DNA of 64,000 nucleotides from Allokutzneria sp. NRRL B-24872 (GTDB lineage Bacteria > Actinomycetota > Actinomycetes > Mycobacteriales > Pseudonocardiaceae): positions 1-64,000 of the forward strand of contig NZ_MUMH01000043.1 of assembly GCF_002155965.1 (NCBI RefSeq), written 5' to 3'. Numbering within the stretch: position 1 is the first letter of the stretch; every line of letters starts with the position of its first letter. The translations under genes and the position numbers were made by a program. A model generated the notes under the pieces. It was not told where the DNA came from, did not search any database, and saw only the letters and a list, made by a program, of their open reading frames with translations. Positions 40,675 to 50,487 of the stretch are shown here, one piece after another.

Positions 40675-42006
40675 TCAGCGGAGGCCGAGCTTGGCGGAGC
40701 AGTGCGGCCACGCGCTGTAGCCACCGCGGCGGTCGCGGACCTTGGTCGCGATCGCGATCTGCTGCTCGCGCGATGCCTGGCTGGCCACCGGGGCGTAGGC
40801 GCCGCCGCCGTAGGCCTGCCACGTCTGCCGGTCGAACTGCAGGCCGCCGTGGTACTTGCCGTTGGCGCTGACGATCGACCAGTTGCCGGTGGCCTCGCAC
40901 TGCGCGAGCCGGTCCCACACGGCGGCGTCGGCGATCGGCTTGGTGCCGACCTTGATCTTGCGCGGCTTGGGCTCCTTGAGCACCTTGCTGCGCAGCTCCT
41001 TCTTCTCGGCGCGCTTACCGTTGACGGTGATCACCTTGAAGGTGACCTCCTTCTCGCCCGGCTCGCCCTCCTCGATGACTTCCTTCTCGCCCTTGTTCAT
41101 CGAGGAGTCCTCCTGCTTCTCCTCGGGCGGGTCGATCTTGACCTTCTCGACCACCTCGGTGAAGCGGCTCCTGGTCACCTCGACGGTCATCTTCTCGCCG
41201 GTGAGCGGGGTCTTCGGCTCGGGCTTGACGGTGTCGTCCTGTTCCAGGGCGACGTTCTGCTCGCGGAGCAGGTCCTCGACGGAGGTGGCGTTGGTGGCCA
41301 CCTCGCGGGCCGGCTGGCCGCCGTCGACGAGGGTGATGAGCTTGGCGGTCTTGAGGTCCAGCGCCATGCCCTCCAGCGGGATGCGCTGGTGGCGGTCGGC
41401 GGAGAGCAGCGCGCCGTCGTGGCGCATGCCGAGGTGGCGCATGGCCTCGTCGACGGTGAGCGCGGTGGTCCACACCTCGCGCTTGCGGCCGTCCACGGTG
41501 AGCATGAGCTTGCGGCCGCGCTTGAGCACGATCCGGCTGCCGTCGATGATCGAGGCGTGCGCGGCGGGGGCGAGCGCGTCCTTGGCGCCCGCGCTCAGCC
41601 CGGCGCTGTCCAGGGCTCCGTCGACGGTGCCAGCGAAGGTGTGCACCTGGCGCTGCTCGTCGTCGACGGTGATGGTGATCGTCTTGTCCATCGCGATGGC
41701 GGTCGCTCCGCCGGTGGTGACGACCAGGAGGGTGGCGGCGGCTGCCGCCCTGACCATCGTGCTCTTCACAGGTGGTCCAGACGTCGGGCGTCCGGGCAGG
41801 GGCGGGCGGTCGTGCGGGTCGCCGTCGTTCCCCCGACAGGACTCCGGCGCCTCCCCCACCCAGGTGGGGGGCAGACCGCCCGGGATGTCCCCACCCCGGC
41901 TGTCGGTCACGGGACCGTAATCGACATCGGCGTCGTCGACAACCACCGGGATCTCGACCGTGCGCTCGGTCACGTCCTCGGGATGCTCGTAGCCGGGATC
42001 AGTCAC
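40675..42006 (-). CDS. rpfB: Resuscitation-promoting factor RpfB-type muralytic protein
   Basis: A 443-residue protein. An N-terminal cytoplasmic part of about 80 residues precedes one membrane anchor (VRAAAAATLLVVTTGGATA). Then come DUF348 repeats (about 110-260), a G5 domain (about 265-350), and the transglycosylase-like Rpf domain (AVWDRLAQCEATGNW..., catalytic Glu in QCEATGNW). Rpf proteins cleave peptidoglycan and promote exit from dormancy. The long N-terminal part before the anchor is unusual. The start GTG 42006 overlaps the tatD stop. Confidence 0.92.
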   Translation of the reverse strand: MTDPGYEHPEDVTERTVEIPVVVDDADVDYGPVTDSRGGDIPGGLPPTWVGEAPESCRGNDGDPHDRPPLPGRPTSGPPVKSTMVRAAAAATLLVVTTGGATAIAMDKTITITVDDEQRQVHTFAGTVDGALDSAGLSAGAKDALAPAAHASIIDGSRIVLKRGRKLMLTVDGRKREVWTTALTVDEAMRHLGMRHDGALLSADRHQRIPLEGMALDLKTAKLITLVDGGQPAREVATNATSVEDLLREQNVALEQDDTVKPEPKTPLTGEKMTVEVTRSRFTEVVEKVKIDPPEEKQEDSSMNKGEKEVIEEGEPGEKEVTFKVITVNGKRAEKKELRSKVLKEPKPRKIKVGTKPIADAAVWDRLAQCEATGNWSIVSANGKYHGGLQFDRQTWQAYGGGAYAPVASQASREQQIAIATKVRDRRGGYSAWPHCSAKLGLR

Positions 42007-42842
42007 GGAGCGACTACCTCCTGGAACCGGAAGACCCGTTCAGCGGTGGCGGTGGTGGCCGCGGCCAGCTCGGCGAGGTCGTCCCCGCGCAGCTCGGCGA
42101 GGCCGCGCAGGGTGTACGCGACGCAGTACGGCTCGTTCGGCCTGCCCCGGAACGGGTGGGGAGTGAGGAAGGGGGCGTCGGTCTCGACGAGCAGCTGCTC
42201 GGCCGGGACCAGCAGGGCTGCTTCGCGCAGCGCCTTGGCGTTGCGGAAGGTCACCGCGCCCGCGAAGGACAGCACGTAACCGGCGTCCACGCAGCGGCGG
42301 GCGAAGTCCGCGTCACCGGAGAAGCAGTGGAAGACGACCGTGTCCGGCGCGCCCTCCTCGTCGAGCACGCGCAGGACGTCCTCGTGCGCGTCGCGGTCGT
42401 GGATCATCAGCGGCTTGCCGACCCGCTTGGCCAGGTCGATGTGCCACCGGAACGCCTCGGCCTGCGCGTCGTGCGGCGCGTAGTCCCAGTAGTAGTCCAG
42501 GCCGGTCTCGCCGATCGCCACGACCTTCGGCTGCCCGGCGAGCTTCTCCAGCTCGGCGCGGTCGGCGTCGGTGAACACCGAGGTCCTGGTCGGGTGGATG
42601 GCGACCGCGGCGAAGACGCGCTCGTCCCACGTCGCGGCTTCCGCTGCCCAGCGCGCGGCGGCAAGGTCGTCCGCGACGGTGATCGCCCGCGCGACGCCGA
42701 CGGAGTTCGCCCTGTCCATGGCGGCGGCGACGTCCTGCGCGGTCACGCAGCCGCACGCGTCCAGATGGGTGTGCGAATCCACGGCGGGAGCCGGGAGCGG
42801 TTCGGGGAGCGGCGGGCGTTCGCCCTTGCGTTCCCCGCTCAC
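42003..42842 (-). CDS. tatD: TatD family hydrolase
   Basis: A 279-residue metal-dependent hydrolase. DSHTHLD near the N-terminus, ETGLDYYWD, and VETDAPFLTPHPFRG define the family. TatD enzymes are 3'-5' exonucleases or DNases, and the precise role is unsettled. The start is GTG 42842. Coupled to rpfB by GTGA overlap. In many actinobacteria metG precedes it; here metG is absent. Confidence 0.92.
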   Translation of the reverse strand: MSGERKGERPPLPEPLPAPAVDSHTHLDACGCVTAQDVAAAMDRANSVGVARAITVADDLAAARWAAEAATWDERVFAAVAIHPTRTSVFTDADRAELEKLAGQPKVVAIGETGLDYYWDYAPHDAQAEAFRWHIDLAKRVGKPLMIHDRDAHEDVLRVLDEEGAPDTVVFHCFSGDADFARRCVDAGYVLSFAGAVTFRNAKALREAALLVPAEQLLVETDAPFLTPHPFRGRPNEPYCVAYTLRGLAELRGDDLAELAAATTATAERVFRFQEVVAP

Positions 42843-43265
42843 CTCGGCACCGCCGAACGGCGACGGGGAGTCAGCACAGGGGTGGACACGGCGGCATAGC
42901 CTACGGTCGCCGGAGTTGACCGCCTTATCCGGCTCCGTTCTGGTGAGGTTCTCTCAGCTCTTCCCCCTTCTGCTTCGCGAAGAGCGGTGGTGGTTGCTGG
43001 CTGCGTGATCCAGGCGCAGCCGTCGTGCGTCGGCCTCGTCCAGTGTGGGCATGCGCGGGCCCCGGCACACTGAGGTTTTCTTCAAGATTCCGCTGTGGTC
43101 GTCCACCCGGGTTTCTCCGGTTTTCCTCAGTGACCCGACGGTCCCGGCTGCCTAATCTCAGTGGTGTGCGCGGCAACGGCGTCGTGGTCCGATCCCACGC
43201 GCTGAAATTCACACAACGGCGCTGGGCCTACCAGCGGCGGGATTCCTGGCCCATGATGGGCGATC
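42843..43265. other. 423-bp intergenic region between divergent tatD and pabB
   Basis: The region must hold promoters for both directions. No riboswitch, tRNA or repeat was recognised. A TAGGCT -10-like box on the minus strand lies at 42897-42902. A short minus-strand frame from 43052 (32 codons) lacks a ribosome binding site and is not called. Confidence 0.4.
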
Positions 43266-44582
43266 GTGCGAGTCGTAGCGTGGCCCCTGGCCTCCGACAC
43301 CGCGCCGGAGCGGGTGTTCCGGCGCCTGTCGGAGCGCGCGTCGGTGCTCGGCATCGCCCCGCCCGCGGCGCTGGTCGGAGACTGGTTCGGCTCGCGTGCG
43401 GTGCTCGCCCCAACGCTGTCGGCGGAGCCGGTCGACGACGTCGAGGCGTTCGCGTTCCCCGGACAGCAGCCCTCCGTCGCGGTGACCTCGGCCCCGGCCG
43501 ACGCGATCGGCGGCGGGTGGTTCGGTTACCTCGGCTACGGGTTGACCGATCCAGGGGTGTGGGAGCGGCCGAGGCGACTGCCGAACGCGGTGTGGGGCTG
43601 GGCGGATCACGTGCTGCGCCAGGACCGGCGTGGGCGGTGGTGGTTCGAGGCGCTCGTGCCGGACGGACAGCCGGCACCGGATCAGCTGGCGACCGAGCTG
43701 ATCGCGCTCGTCGACCGCGGCGAGGACCCGCCCGTGCGCCCGTGGGTGGTCGACCGCCTCGCGCGGCCGTCCGCCGAGCTGCACATGGACGCCGTGCGCG
43801 CCTGTGTCGACTCGATCGGCGAGGGCGAGATCTTCCAGGCGAACGTGTGCTCGGAGTTCTCCGCCGTGTTCGCCGGTGATCCCGCCGAGGTCTACGCGGC
43901 CGGGGTCGGCAGGCTGCGGCCGACCCGATCCGCTTACCTGGCAGGCGAATGGGGCGCACTGTCCTCGTTCTCGCCGGAGTTGTTCCTCTCGCGCAGGGGA
44001 AACATCGTCCGGTCGAGTCCGATCAAGGGCACGCTCCCCCGCAGGCTGCCCGAGCACAACGGGAACGCGCTGCTGCTCCGGCAGTCCGCGAAGGACGTCG
44101 CGGAGAACGTGATGATCGTGGACCTGGTGCGCAACGACCTCGGCAGGGTGTGCGCGACGGGCAGCGTCACCGTGCCCGAACTGCTCTCCGTCCGCCCAGC
44201 ACCAGGGGTGTGGCATCTGGTGTCCACTGTGGAGGGTCAGCTTCCGTCCACAGTGGACGATGACGAACTGCTCGCTGCCGCGTTCCCGCCCGGCTCGGTC
44301 ACCGGCGCCCCGAAGCTGCGGGCGCTGGAGATCGTCGCCGAGCTGGAGGCGAGCCCGCGCGAGGCGTACTGCGGCGCGATCGGACTCGCCTCCCCCGTCG
44401 CGGGCATGGAGCTCAACGTCGTGATCCGGACGCTGGAGTTCCACGGCGACACCGTGCGCCTCGGCGTGGGCGGCGGCATCACCGCGGACTCCGATCCCGC
44501 CGCGGAGTGGCAGGAGTGCCTCACCAAAGCGGCCCCCATCGAAACCCTCCTCGCCACCCCGCTCCCCACGGCGCTGCGATAA
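43266..44582 (+). CDS. pabB: Aminodeoxychorismate synthase component I
   Basis: A 438-residue chorismate-binding enzyme that makes 4-amino-4-deoxychorismate for folate synthesis with a PabA partner. The chorismate-binding domain shows SPELFLSRRGN, SSPIKGTLPRR, EEN-type VAENVMIVDLVRNDLG and PPGSVTGAPK. The start is GTG 43266. PabA is not nearby. FolD, also a folate-pathway gene, lies 2.7 kb downstream on the other strand. Confidence 0.9.
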   Translation: MRVVAWPLASDTAPERVFRRLSERASVLGIAPPAALVGDWFGSRAVLAPTLSAEPVDDVEAFAFPGQQPSVAVTSAPADAIGGGWFGYLGYGLTDPGVWERPRRLPNAVWGWADHVLRQDRRGRWWFEALVPDGQPAPDQLATELIALVDRGEDPPVRPWVVDRLARPSAELHMDAVRACVDSIGEGEIFQANVCSEFSAVFAGDPAEVYAAGVGRLRPTRSAYLAGEWGALSSFSPELFLSRRGNIVRSSPIKGTLPRRLPEHNGNALLLRQSAKDVAENVMIVDLVRNDLGRVCATGSVTVPELLSVRPAPGVWHLVSTVEGQLPSTVDDDELLAAAFPPGSVTGAPKLRALEIVAELEASPREAYCGAIGLASPVAGMELNVVIRTLEFHGDTVRLGVGGGITADSDPAAEWQECLTKAAPIETLLATPLPTALR

Positions 44583-44591
44583 CCCGGCGGG

Positions 44592-45431
44592 TCAGCCCGC
44601 GATGAGGGCGAGGAGTTCCTCAGCCAGCGCGGGGGTGGCGGCGGCAACTCCGGACCAGCGGCGGGACAGATCCGGGTCGAGCACCAACGGACGACCGAAG
44701 GCGTCGAGCACCACGCCACCCGCGGCGGGCACGGTGACCATCGCGGCGGCGAGGTCCATGATCCGGTGGGTGTCGGAGCCGGGGTCGACGAAGCCGTCCA
44801 CCGAGCCCTCGGCGACCAACGCGCACTCCAGGGCCGTCGTCCCCAGCACCCGCACCCGGTCCGCGCGCGAGGCCACCCGCATCCACGCGTCACGCGCACC
44901 GGGCTTGGGCCGCAGCATGCACAGCTCCGAGCCCTCGACCGACGTCCGCCCGGTGGTCCGGTACGGCGTCGGCTCCCCGGCCTTCGCCCACCACACGCGC
45001 CCGGTGTCGAGCCAGCAGGTGACGGCCTCGGTCGCGACGCCGTCCACGGCGACCACTCCGGCGACGCAGGACAGCGGCACCCCGGCCGCCGCGTTCGCCG
45101 AGCCGTCGATCGGGTCGAGCACGAGGGTGGTGGCCGAGCCGTGGTCGAGGAAGCCGATCTCCTCGCTGAGCAGGTTGACCCCGTGCCGGGCGGCGGCCTC
45201 GGCGATCGCGCCCTCCACGAGTTCGTCGACGCGCATCGTCGGCGTGCCGTCAGCGCCCTGGGCCACCACAACGGCAAGATCGTCCCTGCCGAACCGGTGC
45301 CTCGACGCGCGGTAGGCGGTCGCGGCCGCCCGCACGGCGTCGGCGAGCGCGGGGTGGATGTCGTCGGACAACTCGGGCTCTGGGACCGGCCAGGAGATGC
45401 GGCGTTCGATGTCCAGGTCCAGTTCGCTCAC
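44592..45431 (-). CDS. Inositol monophosphatase family protein
   Basis: A 279-residue phosphatase. LVLDPIDGSANAAAG and the C-terminal MDLAAAM segment form the Mg-binding site. Members act on inositol phosphates, fructose 1,6-bisphosphate, histidinol phosphate or PAP; the specificity cannot be told here. The motif at the second site is SEEIG rather than SEE(S/G)G followed by Asp, which is within family variation. The stop lies 9 bases from the convergent pabB. Confidence 0.85.
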   Translation of the reverse strand: MSELDLDIERRISWPVPEPELSDDIHPALADAVRAAATAYRASRHRFGRDDLAVVVAQGADGTPTMRVDELVEGAIAEAAARHGVNLLSEEIGFLDHGSATTLVLDPIDGSANAAAGVPLSCVAGVVAVDGVATEAVTCWLDTGRVWWAKAGEPTPYRTTGRTSVEGSELCMLRPKPGARDAWMRVASRADRVRVLGTTALECALVAEGSVDGFVDPGSDTHRIMDLAAAMVTVPAAGGVVLDAFGRPLVLDPDLSRRWSGVAAATPALAEELLALIAG

Positions 45432-45548
45432 AGGGGCTCCTCGATGACGACAGCGACGGTGTGCTCACCGGGTGCCCAGACGGGTGTCGTCCTCAATCAT
45501 CCGAGGTGACCCTTGCACGAGGCCCCGACCAGGCGTAGTTTTCGCTGC

Positions 45549-45569
45549 GAACAAGAAATTTGTTTGTTC
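45549..45569. promoter_or_regulatory. Putative operator of the TetR gene at 45590
   Basis: The arms GAACAA and TTGTTC are separated by a 9-base AT-rich centre. The site ends 20 bases before the TetR start codon, as is usual for autoregulation. Confidence 0.5.
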
Positions 45570-45589
45570 ACGGGTTCATTGGAGATCGC

Positions 45590-46237
45590 ATGCCCACGCC
45601 GTTCAGCGCCGCAGACCGCACCAGGATCACCGAGATCCTGCTGCGAACAGGCGAGAACCTGTTCACCACCCAGGGCCTGCGCAAGACCTCGCTGGACGAC
45701 CTGGTCCGGCCCGCGAACATCGCCAAGAGCAGCTTCTACGCCTTCTTCGAGTCCAAGGAGGCGCTGTACCTGGAGCTGATGCTGCGGCAGGCGCCCGAGG
45801 TGCAGAAGCAGCTGCTGGACGAGGTGCTGACCAAGGCGCCCGACCTGCGCACGGCGATCAAGGACTTCCTGCGCGCGACGCTGCGGGTGCTCGACGACAA
45901 CCCGCTCTACCGCCGCCTGGTCACCCACCCGGAGGAACTCCAGACGGTCAGCAGGCGGATCGACCCCGAGCGCGCCGCCGAGGTCCGCGAGCAGGTGAAC
46001 CTGCCGCTGGGCGAGTTCTTCCGGCGCGCCCAGCGCAGCAGCAAGCTGATCGACATCAGCCCGGAGGCGGTGATCGGCCTGATGCAGGCGGTCCTGCTGC
46101 TGCCGTTGCACCGCGACGAGTTCGCCGAGGACGTCTACCCCGTCGTGCTGGACCAGCTGATCGAGTTCGTCGCCAACGGCCTCACCACCGCGCCCGTCCG
46201 CGCACTGGTGACGGAGATGTCGCCGATCTATGTCTGA
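45590..46237 (+). CDS. TetR family transcriptional regulator, coupled to a hydrolase
   Basis: A 215-residue regulator. The start is ATG 45590 with GGAG before it; the open frame begins earlier but passes through the operator. The helix-turn-helix (about 12-55) shows TTQGLRKTSLDDLVRPANIAKSSFYAFF (shown here only by its ends: TTQGLRKTSL and KSSFYAFF). The last 8 bases overlap the hydrolase gene that follows, so the pair forms one operon and the ligand may be the hydrolase's substrate or product. Confidence 0.88.
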   Translation: MPTPFSAADRTRITEILLRTGENLFTTQGLRKTSLDDLVRPANIAKSSFYAFFESKEALYLELMLRQAPEVQKQLLDEVLTKAPDLRTAIKDFLRATLRVLDDNPLYRRLVTHPEELQTVSRRIDPERAAEVREQVNLPLGEFFRRAQRSSKLIDISPEAVIGLMQAVLLLPLHRDEFAEDVYPVVLDQLIEFVANGLTTAPVRALVTEMSPIYV

Positions 46238-47012
46238 GGGAGTGCTGCCTGGCGGCCTGCCGTACTTCACCGTCGGTGAGGGCAGACCGCTGGTGTACCT
46301 CCCCGGTTTCAACCCCACGCACGAGAACCCGTCCGGTATCGCCAGGAAGATCAGCGAGCGGACGGTGCGGCCGTTCGTGCGCGCGGGGCGAAAGGTCTAC
46401 TTCGTCAACCGCAAGCCCGGCATGGCCACGGGCAGCACGATGGCAGACATCGCCGCCGATCACGCCAGGGCTCTGCACGAGTACTTCCGCGAGCCCGTCG
46501 ACGTGCTCGGGCACTCGACCGGCGGCTCGATCGCGTTCCAGCTCCTGCTCGATCACCCGGACGTAGTCCGACGCGCGGTTCTCGCCAGCACCGCCTACGC
46601 GCTCGGACCGGTGGCCAAGCGGGCGCAGATGGCGATGGGCAGGAAGCTCGCCGAAGGCAGGCCCGGCTACCAGGAACTGGTGCCCGGCATGATCAAGCAC
46701 CGCGCGCCCCAACTGGTGGTGAGCGGGCTGATGTGGGTGGCCGGAATGCTCGCGCCGAAGATCAAAGACCCGTCGGACATGATGGCGGTGCTGACCGCCG
46801 AGGACGGCTTCGACGTGCGCGACCGGCTCGGCGAGGTCACCACGCCGACGCTGGTCATCTGCGGGGCGCGGGACTACTTCTGGACGCCGGAGATGTTCGC
46901 CGAGACGGCCGCCGGGATGCCCGGCGGCACGCTCGTCATGTACCCGAGGGCCGGGCACGCGGTGACCACGAAGCGGGAGTTCTACCGCGACGTGCTGGAG
47001 TTCCTCAGGTGA
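46230..47012 (+). CDS. Alpha/beta hydrolase
   Basis: A 260-residue protein. The oxyanion region is YLPGFNPTH, the nucleophile elbow is GHSTGGS with the catalytic Ser, the acid lies in ICGARDYFW, and the base is His in RAGHAVTT. It is soluble and has no signal peptide. The start ATG 46230 overlaps the TetR gene by 8 bases, and its end overlaps the convergent DUF3017 gene by 8 bases. The substrate is unknown. Confidence 0.82.
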   Translation: MSEGVLPGGLPYFTVGEGRPLVYLPGFNPTHENPSGIARKISERTVRPFVRAGRKVYFVNRKPGMATGSTMADIAADHARALHEYFREPVDVLGHSTGGSIAFQLLLDHPDVVRRAVLASTAYALGPVAKRAQMAMGRKLAEGRPGYQELVPGMIKHRAPQLVVSGLMWVAGMLAPKIKDPSDMMAVLTAEDGFDVRDRLGEVTTPTLVICGARDYFWTPEMFAETAAGMPGGTLVMYPRAGHAVTTKREFYRDVLEFLR

Positions 47013-47325
47013 TCGTCAGCGCCACGTAGGTGATCAGCAGGCCGAGCCCGCCGTAGGTGAGGATGTCGGTCAGCCTGGTGCGGATGACCAGCAGGCCGCA
47101 GCGCTCCGGCGGCAGCACCGCGCGGAAGGTCGCGGCCAGCAGCAGCGCCCCCGCGATCGCGCCGGAGCCCATCCGCCAGCGGTAGAGCATGATCAGCACG
47201 AAGCCGATCAGCACGACGCCCATCACCACCATGTAGGGCAGGTGCACCTGCCACCGCTGCGACTTGGGCGGCGGGGGCGGGAGGTCCGGCTCGTGGTCGT
47301 CAAGCAAGTGCTGCTCCGCGTTCAT
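47005..47325 (-). CDS. DUF3017-type membrane protein downstream of folD
   Basis: A 106-residue protein with a Pro-rich cytosolic N-terminus ([10 protein letters not shown]) and three hydrophobic helices (about 34-50, 53-70 and 85-105). The position directly after folD, with an ATGA overlap (start ATG 47325), is the usual setting of DUF3017 in actinobacteria. The function is unknown. Its 3' end overlaps the convergent hydrolase gene by 8 bases. Confidence 0.8.
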   Translation of the reverse strand: MNAEQHLLDDHEPDLPPPPPKSQRWQVHLPYMVVMGVVLIGFVLIMLYRWRMGSGAIAGALLLAATFRAVLPPERCGLLVIRTRLTDILTYGGLGLLITYVALTIT

Positions 47326-48182
47326 CGCGCCGCCCGCTCTGCTGCCTCGACGACGTTGCTGACCAGGATGGCCCTGGTCATCGGCCCGACGCCACCGGGC
47401 ATCGGAGCAACGTGGCCCGCGACCTCCCGGACGCCCGGGTGCACGTCGCCGACCAGACCCGCCTCGGTGCGGGTGATGCCCACGTCGAGCACGGCCGCGC
47501 CCGGCTTCACCATCTCCGGGGTGATCAGCGCGGGGCTGCCCGCCGCCGCGACCACGATGTCGGCGCGGCGCACCTCGGCGGCCAAGTCCTTGGTCCCGGT
47601 GTGGCACAACGTGACCGTGGCGTTCTCGGAGCGGCGCGTCAGCAGCAGGCCGAGCGGTCGGCCCACGGTCACGCCGCGACCGACGACCACCACGTGCGCG
47701 CCCGCGATCGGCACGTCGTAGCGGCGCAACAGCTCCACGATCCCGCGCGGGGTGCAGGGCAGCGCGCCGGGCTCGCCGAGCACGAGGCGGCCCAGGCTCA
47801 CCGGGTGCAGGCCGTCGGCGTCCTTGGCCGGGTCGATCCGCTCCAGCAGCGCGCCGGAGTCCAGGTGCTTGGGCACCGGCAGCTGGAGGATGTAGCCCGT
47901 GCAGGCGGGGTCGGCGTTGAGCTCGTCGAGCACCGCCTCCACCTCGGCCTGGGTGGAGTCGGCGGGCAGGTCCCTGCGGATCGAGGTGACCCCGACCTTC
48001 GCGCAGTCGTTGTGCTTGCCGCGCACGTAGGCGTGCGATCCGGGGTCGTCGCCGACCAGCACGGTGCCGAGGCCCGGCGTGACACCCCGCTCGCGCAGTG
48101 CCGCTACCCGGGTCCGCAGATCGTCGAAGATCGCGTCTCTTGTGGCTTTGCCGTCAAGGATCGTCGCACTCACGAACTCCAT
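47322..48182 (-). CDS. folD: Bifunctional methylenetetrahydrofolate dehydrogenase/cyclohydrolase FolD
   Basis: A 286-residue enzyme interconverting 5,10-methylene- and 10-formyl-tetrahydrofolate. Catalytic Lys lies in YVRGKHND, with QLPVPKHLD and the NADP-binding [14 protein letters not shown]. The start is ATG 48182 or GTG 48170; the GTG form begins MSATILDGK, which is typical of the family, and has GGAG 3 bases upstream, while the ATG has no evident site. Confidence 0.95.
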   Translation of the reverse strand: MEFVSATILDGKATRDAIFDDLRTRVAALRERGVTPGLGTVLVGDDPGSHAYVRGKHNDCAKVGVTSIRRDLPADSTQAEVEAVLDELNADPACTGYILQLPVPKHLDSGALLERIDPAKDADGLHPVSLGRLVLGEPGALPCTPRGIVELLRRYDVPIAGAHVVVVGRGVTVGRPLGLLLTRRSENATVTLCHTGTKDLAAEVRRADIVVAAAGSPALITPEMVKPGAAVLDVGITRTEAGLVGDVHPGVREVAGHVAPMPGGVGPMTRAILVSNVVEAAERAAR

Positions 48183-48191
48183 CGTGGCAGA

Positions 48192-49154
48192 TCAGCGAGT
48201 GGCCCTGCCGGGCAGCGCCGCGATGCCGACGGCGGCGACGGTGAGCAACGTGCCGACGACCGTCGCGGTGCTCAGGTGGTCACCGGCGGCGGGAACCACG
48301 AGGTCGAGCAGCAGTGCGCCGATGAGCTGGCCCGCGACCTGGCCGAGTCCGAACAGCAGGACACCGGTCGTGGAGACCAGCGCGGCGGCCGCTCCGATGG
48401 CGACCGTGCCGAGCAGACCGCCGACGTAGAGCCAGGGTTCGCCCGGAAAGGTGATCTCGGCGCCGCCCACGAGCAGCCGCACCACCAGCACGGCGGTCAG
48501 CGCCAGTGTCCCGACCAAGAAGTTGATCATCGCGGTGGGCAGCGCGGAACCCGCCCGCGCGCGGACGATCCCGTTGGCCGCCTGCTGCCAGCCCATGCCG
48601 ATCCCGGCCAGCAGCGGCAGCGCGGCCAGCCACAGCAGCGACGGCTGCTCGAACCGGTCGGACACCGCGATCATCACCGCGGCGACGGCGAGCACGGCAC
48701 CGGTGATCCTGTTGCGGCTCAACGGTCTTGGCCCGTCCGAGCCGAGCCCGGCGCGGTCGACCGCGAGGCTGCTCGCCGCCTGGCCGGTCACCACGGCGAC
48801 GGTGAACACCGCCACGCCGAGCGAGGTGATCGTCAGTCCCTGGCTGAGCACGAAGACCGCGCCGCACACGCCGCCGGTGCAGTGCCACCACGACAGCTGT
48901 CCGCCGCCGAGCGCCTCGCGCACCCGGCGCACGCCGCGCCTGCCGACGGGCAGCGCGAGCACGAGAACGAGCAGCACCAGGAGCCCGGTGCTGAAGGAGA
49001 TCAGGGCGGCCGTGAGGCCGTCGCCCATCCGGTCGGCGAGTTCGCCGTTGATCCGGGACTGGACCGCCAGCAACGTGCCGGTGCCCAGAGCGGCGAGCAC
49101 CCCGAGCCCTCGGGCGAACCCGCGAATACGCGGTGCTACAGCGGTTTTCTGCAC
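48192..49154 (-). CDS. DMT-type transporter with two DUF606/YdcZ halves
   Basis: A 320-residue membrane protein with about ten helices in two similar halves. Each half has the YdcZ pattern (LAVQSRINGELADRMGDGL in the first; a comparable segment in the second). The substrate is unknown. The start GTG 49154 immediately follows the MFS stop (zero gap), so both belong to one operon. Confidence 0.78.
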   Translation of the reverse strand: MQKTAVAPRIRGFARGLGVLAALGTGTLLAVQSRINGELADRMGDGLTAALISFSTGLLVLLVLVLALPVGRRGVRRVREALGGGQLSWWHCTGGVCGAVFVLSQGLTITSLGVAVFTVAVVTGQAASSLAVDRAGLGSDGPRPLSRNRITGAVLAVAAVMIAVSDRFEQPSLLWLAALPLLAGIGMGWQQAANGIVRARAGSALPTAMINFLVGTLALTAVLVVRLLVGGAEITFPGEPWLYVGGLLGTVAIGAAAALVSTTGVLLFGLGQVAGQLIGALLLDLVVPAAGDHLSTATVVGTLLTVAAVGIAALPGRATR

Positions 49155-50396
49155 CTAGGCATCGTTGCCGACCTCCACGCGACGAGTCTGTTCCGAAAGC
49201 GCAACGTTCCGTACACGGCCTGCACGGATCGCCAGAAGGGTGCCCAGAACGGCCAGCCCGCCGCTCACCGCGACAGCGGCCGCCGGGCCGGAGGAATCGA
49301 GGAGGTACCCGGCCAGCGGAGAGGCCAGCGCTCCGGCCGCCGTCGTCGCGGTCGCCTGCCAGCCGAACGCCTCGGCCAGCCTGCCCTCCGGGACCAGGTC
49401 GCCGAGCCAGGTGTTCGCGGTGGCGATGGCGGGCGCGATGGCCAACCCGGTGATCACCAACAGCCCGGCGAGCAGCCACGGCGACGGGTCCAGCAGCGGT
49501 GGCAGCACGAGCGCGACGGCGATCATGCCCGAGGTGAACAGCCCGGCGCGGCGGGCCAGGCTCGGCTCGCCCTTGAACGAGCCCGCCGCGAGGCCGCCGA
49601 TCAGCGAGCCGATCCCCCACACCGTGACCATCACGGCGATCAGCTCCGGAGTGCCGCGCTCGCGCGCCCAGCTGATGATCGCGATGTCGGTGATGGTGAA
49701 GGCGCCGAGCATCACGGTGGCGACGGTGAGCAGCGGCACCACGCCCCGGTTGCGCAGGATCGAGGTCTTCGCCTCCTGGCTGGCCTTGATCGACTCCGCG
49801 TTCGGCGTGCCGTGGCCCGAGCGGTGCACGGTCAGCGCGAACCCGAGCACTCCGGTCGCCACCATGGCCGCGCTCAGCAGCAGCCCGGCGCGGCCCCCGC
49901 TGAAGCCCACGGCGACCGCGATCAGCGTCGGCCCGATCAGGAACGCCATCTCCTGGACGATGGCCTCGATGGAGAACACCGCGTTGTGCTTGTCGCGCTC
50001 GACCGCCCGCGTGCACACCGCGCGCACGATCTGCCCGACCGGAGGCATGAACAGCCCGGTCGCGAGCCCGATGACCGGCGCGATCGGCCACCAGGCAGCG
50101 GGTAACGCCGCGAGGACGAGCAGCCCGGTCGTGTGCAGGGTCCCGCTCACCGCGAGCAGGCGCGGGGCCGATCCCCGGTCCGCGGCCTTGCCGCGCAGCG
50201 GCCCGGAAATGCCCTGGCCGAGCGTGACCGCGCCGACGATGAGCCCGGCGATCAGGTAGGAATCGGTCCACTCGACGGCCAGGAAGGTGATGGCGATGGA
50301 GATGCCCGCCATGTGCAGCCTGCCGACGATCGACCAGCCCAGCAGAGCCCGCAGGTGCGGTGTTCCGGCGAGGTCTTTGTAGGGGCTGCTCACCAC
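49155..50396 (-). CDS. MFS transporter
   Basis: A 413-residue protein with about 12 membrane helices. Conserved loop RGKAADRGSAPR between helices 2 and 3 is the MFS signature. It is probably an exporter, judging by the general drug-efflux pattern, but the substrate is unknown. GTG 50396 (VVSSPYKD) is taken as the start; GTG 50393 and TTG 50453 also fit, and none has a strong ribosome binding site. Confidence 0.8.
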   Translation of the reverse strand: MVSSPYKDLAGTPHLRALLGWSIVGRLHMAGISIAITFLAVEWTDSYLIAGLIVGAVTLGQGISGPLRGKAADRGSAPRLLAVSGTLHTTGLLVLAALPAAWWPIAPVIGLATGLFMPPVGQIVRAVCTRAVERDKHNAVFSIEAIVQEMAFLIGPTLIAVAVGFSGGRAGLLLSAAMVATGVLGFALTVHRSGHGTPNAESIKASQEAKTSILRNRGVVPLLTVATVMLGAFTITDIAIISWARERGTPELIAVMVTVWGIGSLIGGLAAGSFKGEPSLARRAGLFTSGMIAVALVLPPLLDPSPWLLAGLLVITGLAIAPAIATANTWLGDLVPEGRLAEAFGWQATATTAAGALASPLAGYLLDSSGPAAAVAVSGGLAVLGTLLAIRAGRVRNVALSEQTRRVEVGNDA

Positions 50397-50487
50397 GACA
50401 GTGTCACCGCGCCACTTGGCTCTGGCGACCCTCTTGGGGTGAGTGCTGTACAAACGACGGCATTCCGAGCTGCGGGGATTGCCTGGG

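Noticed and set aside
42954-43052. 32-codon minus-strand frame as a leader peptide for tatD
   Set aside because: No ribosome binding site precedes it, and no Cys-rich or repeated regulatory codons are present.
42843-43265. A riboswitch (c-di-AMP/ydaO type) upstream of tatD-rpfB, since rpf genes are often under such control
   Set aside because: No CCGACAGCT-like or other ydaO core was found on either strand of this gap.
50393-50453. TTG 50453 as the start of the MFS gene
   Set aside because: The added 19 residues are basic and polar, and the usual N-terminus begins close to the first helix; a start at GTG 50396 or 50393 is more likely.
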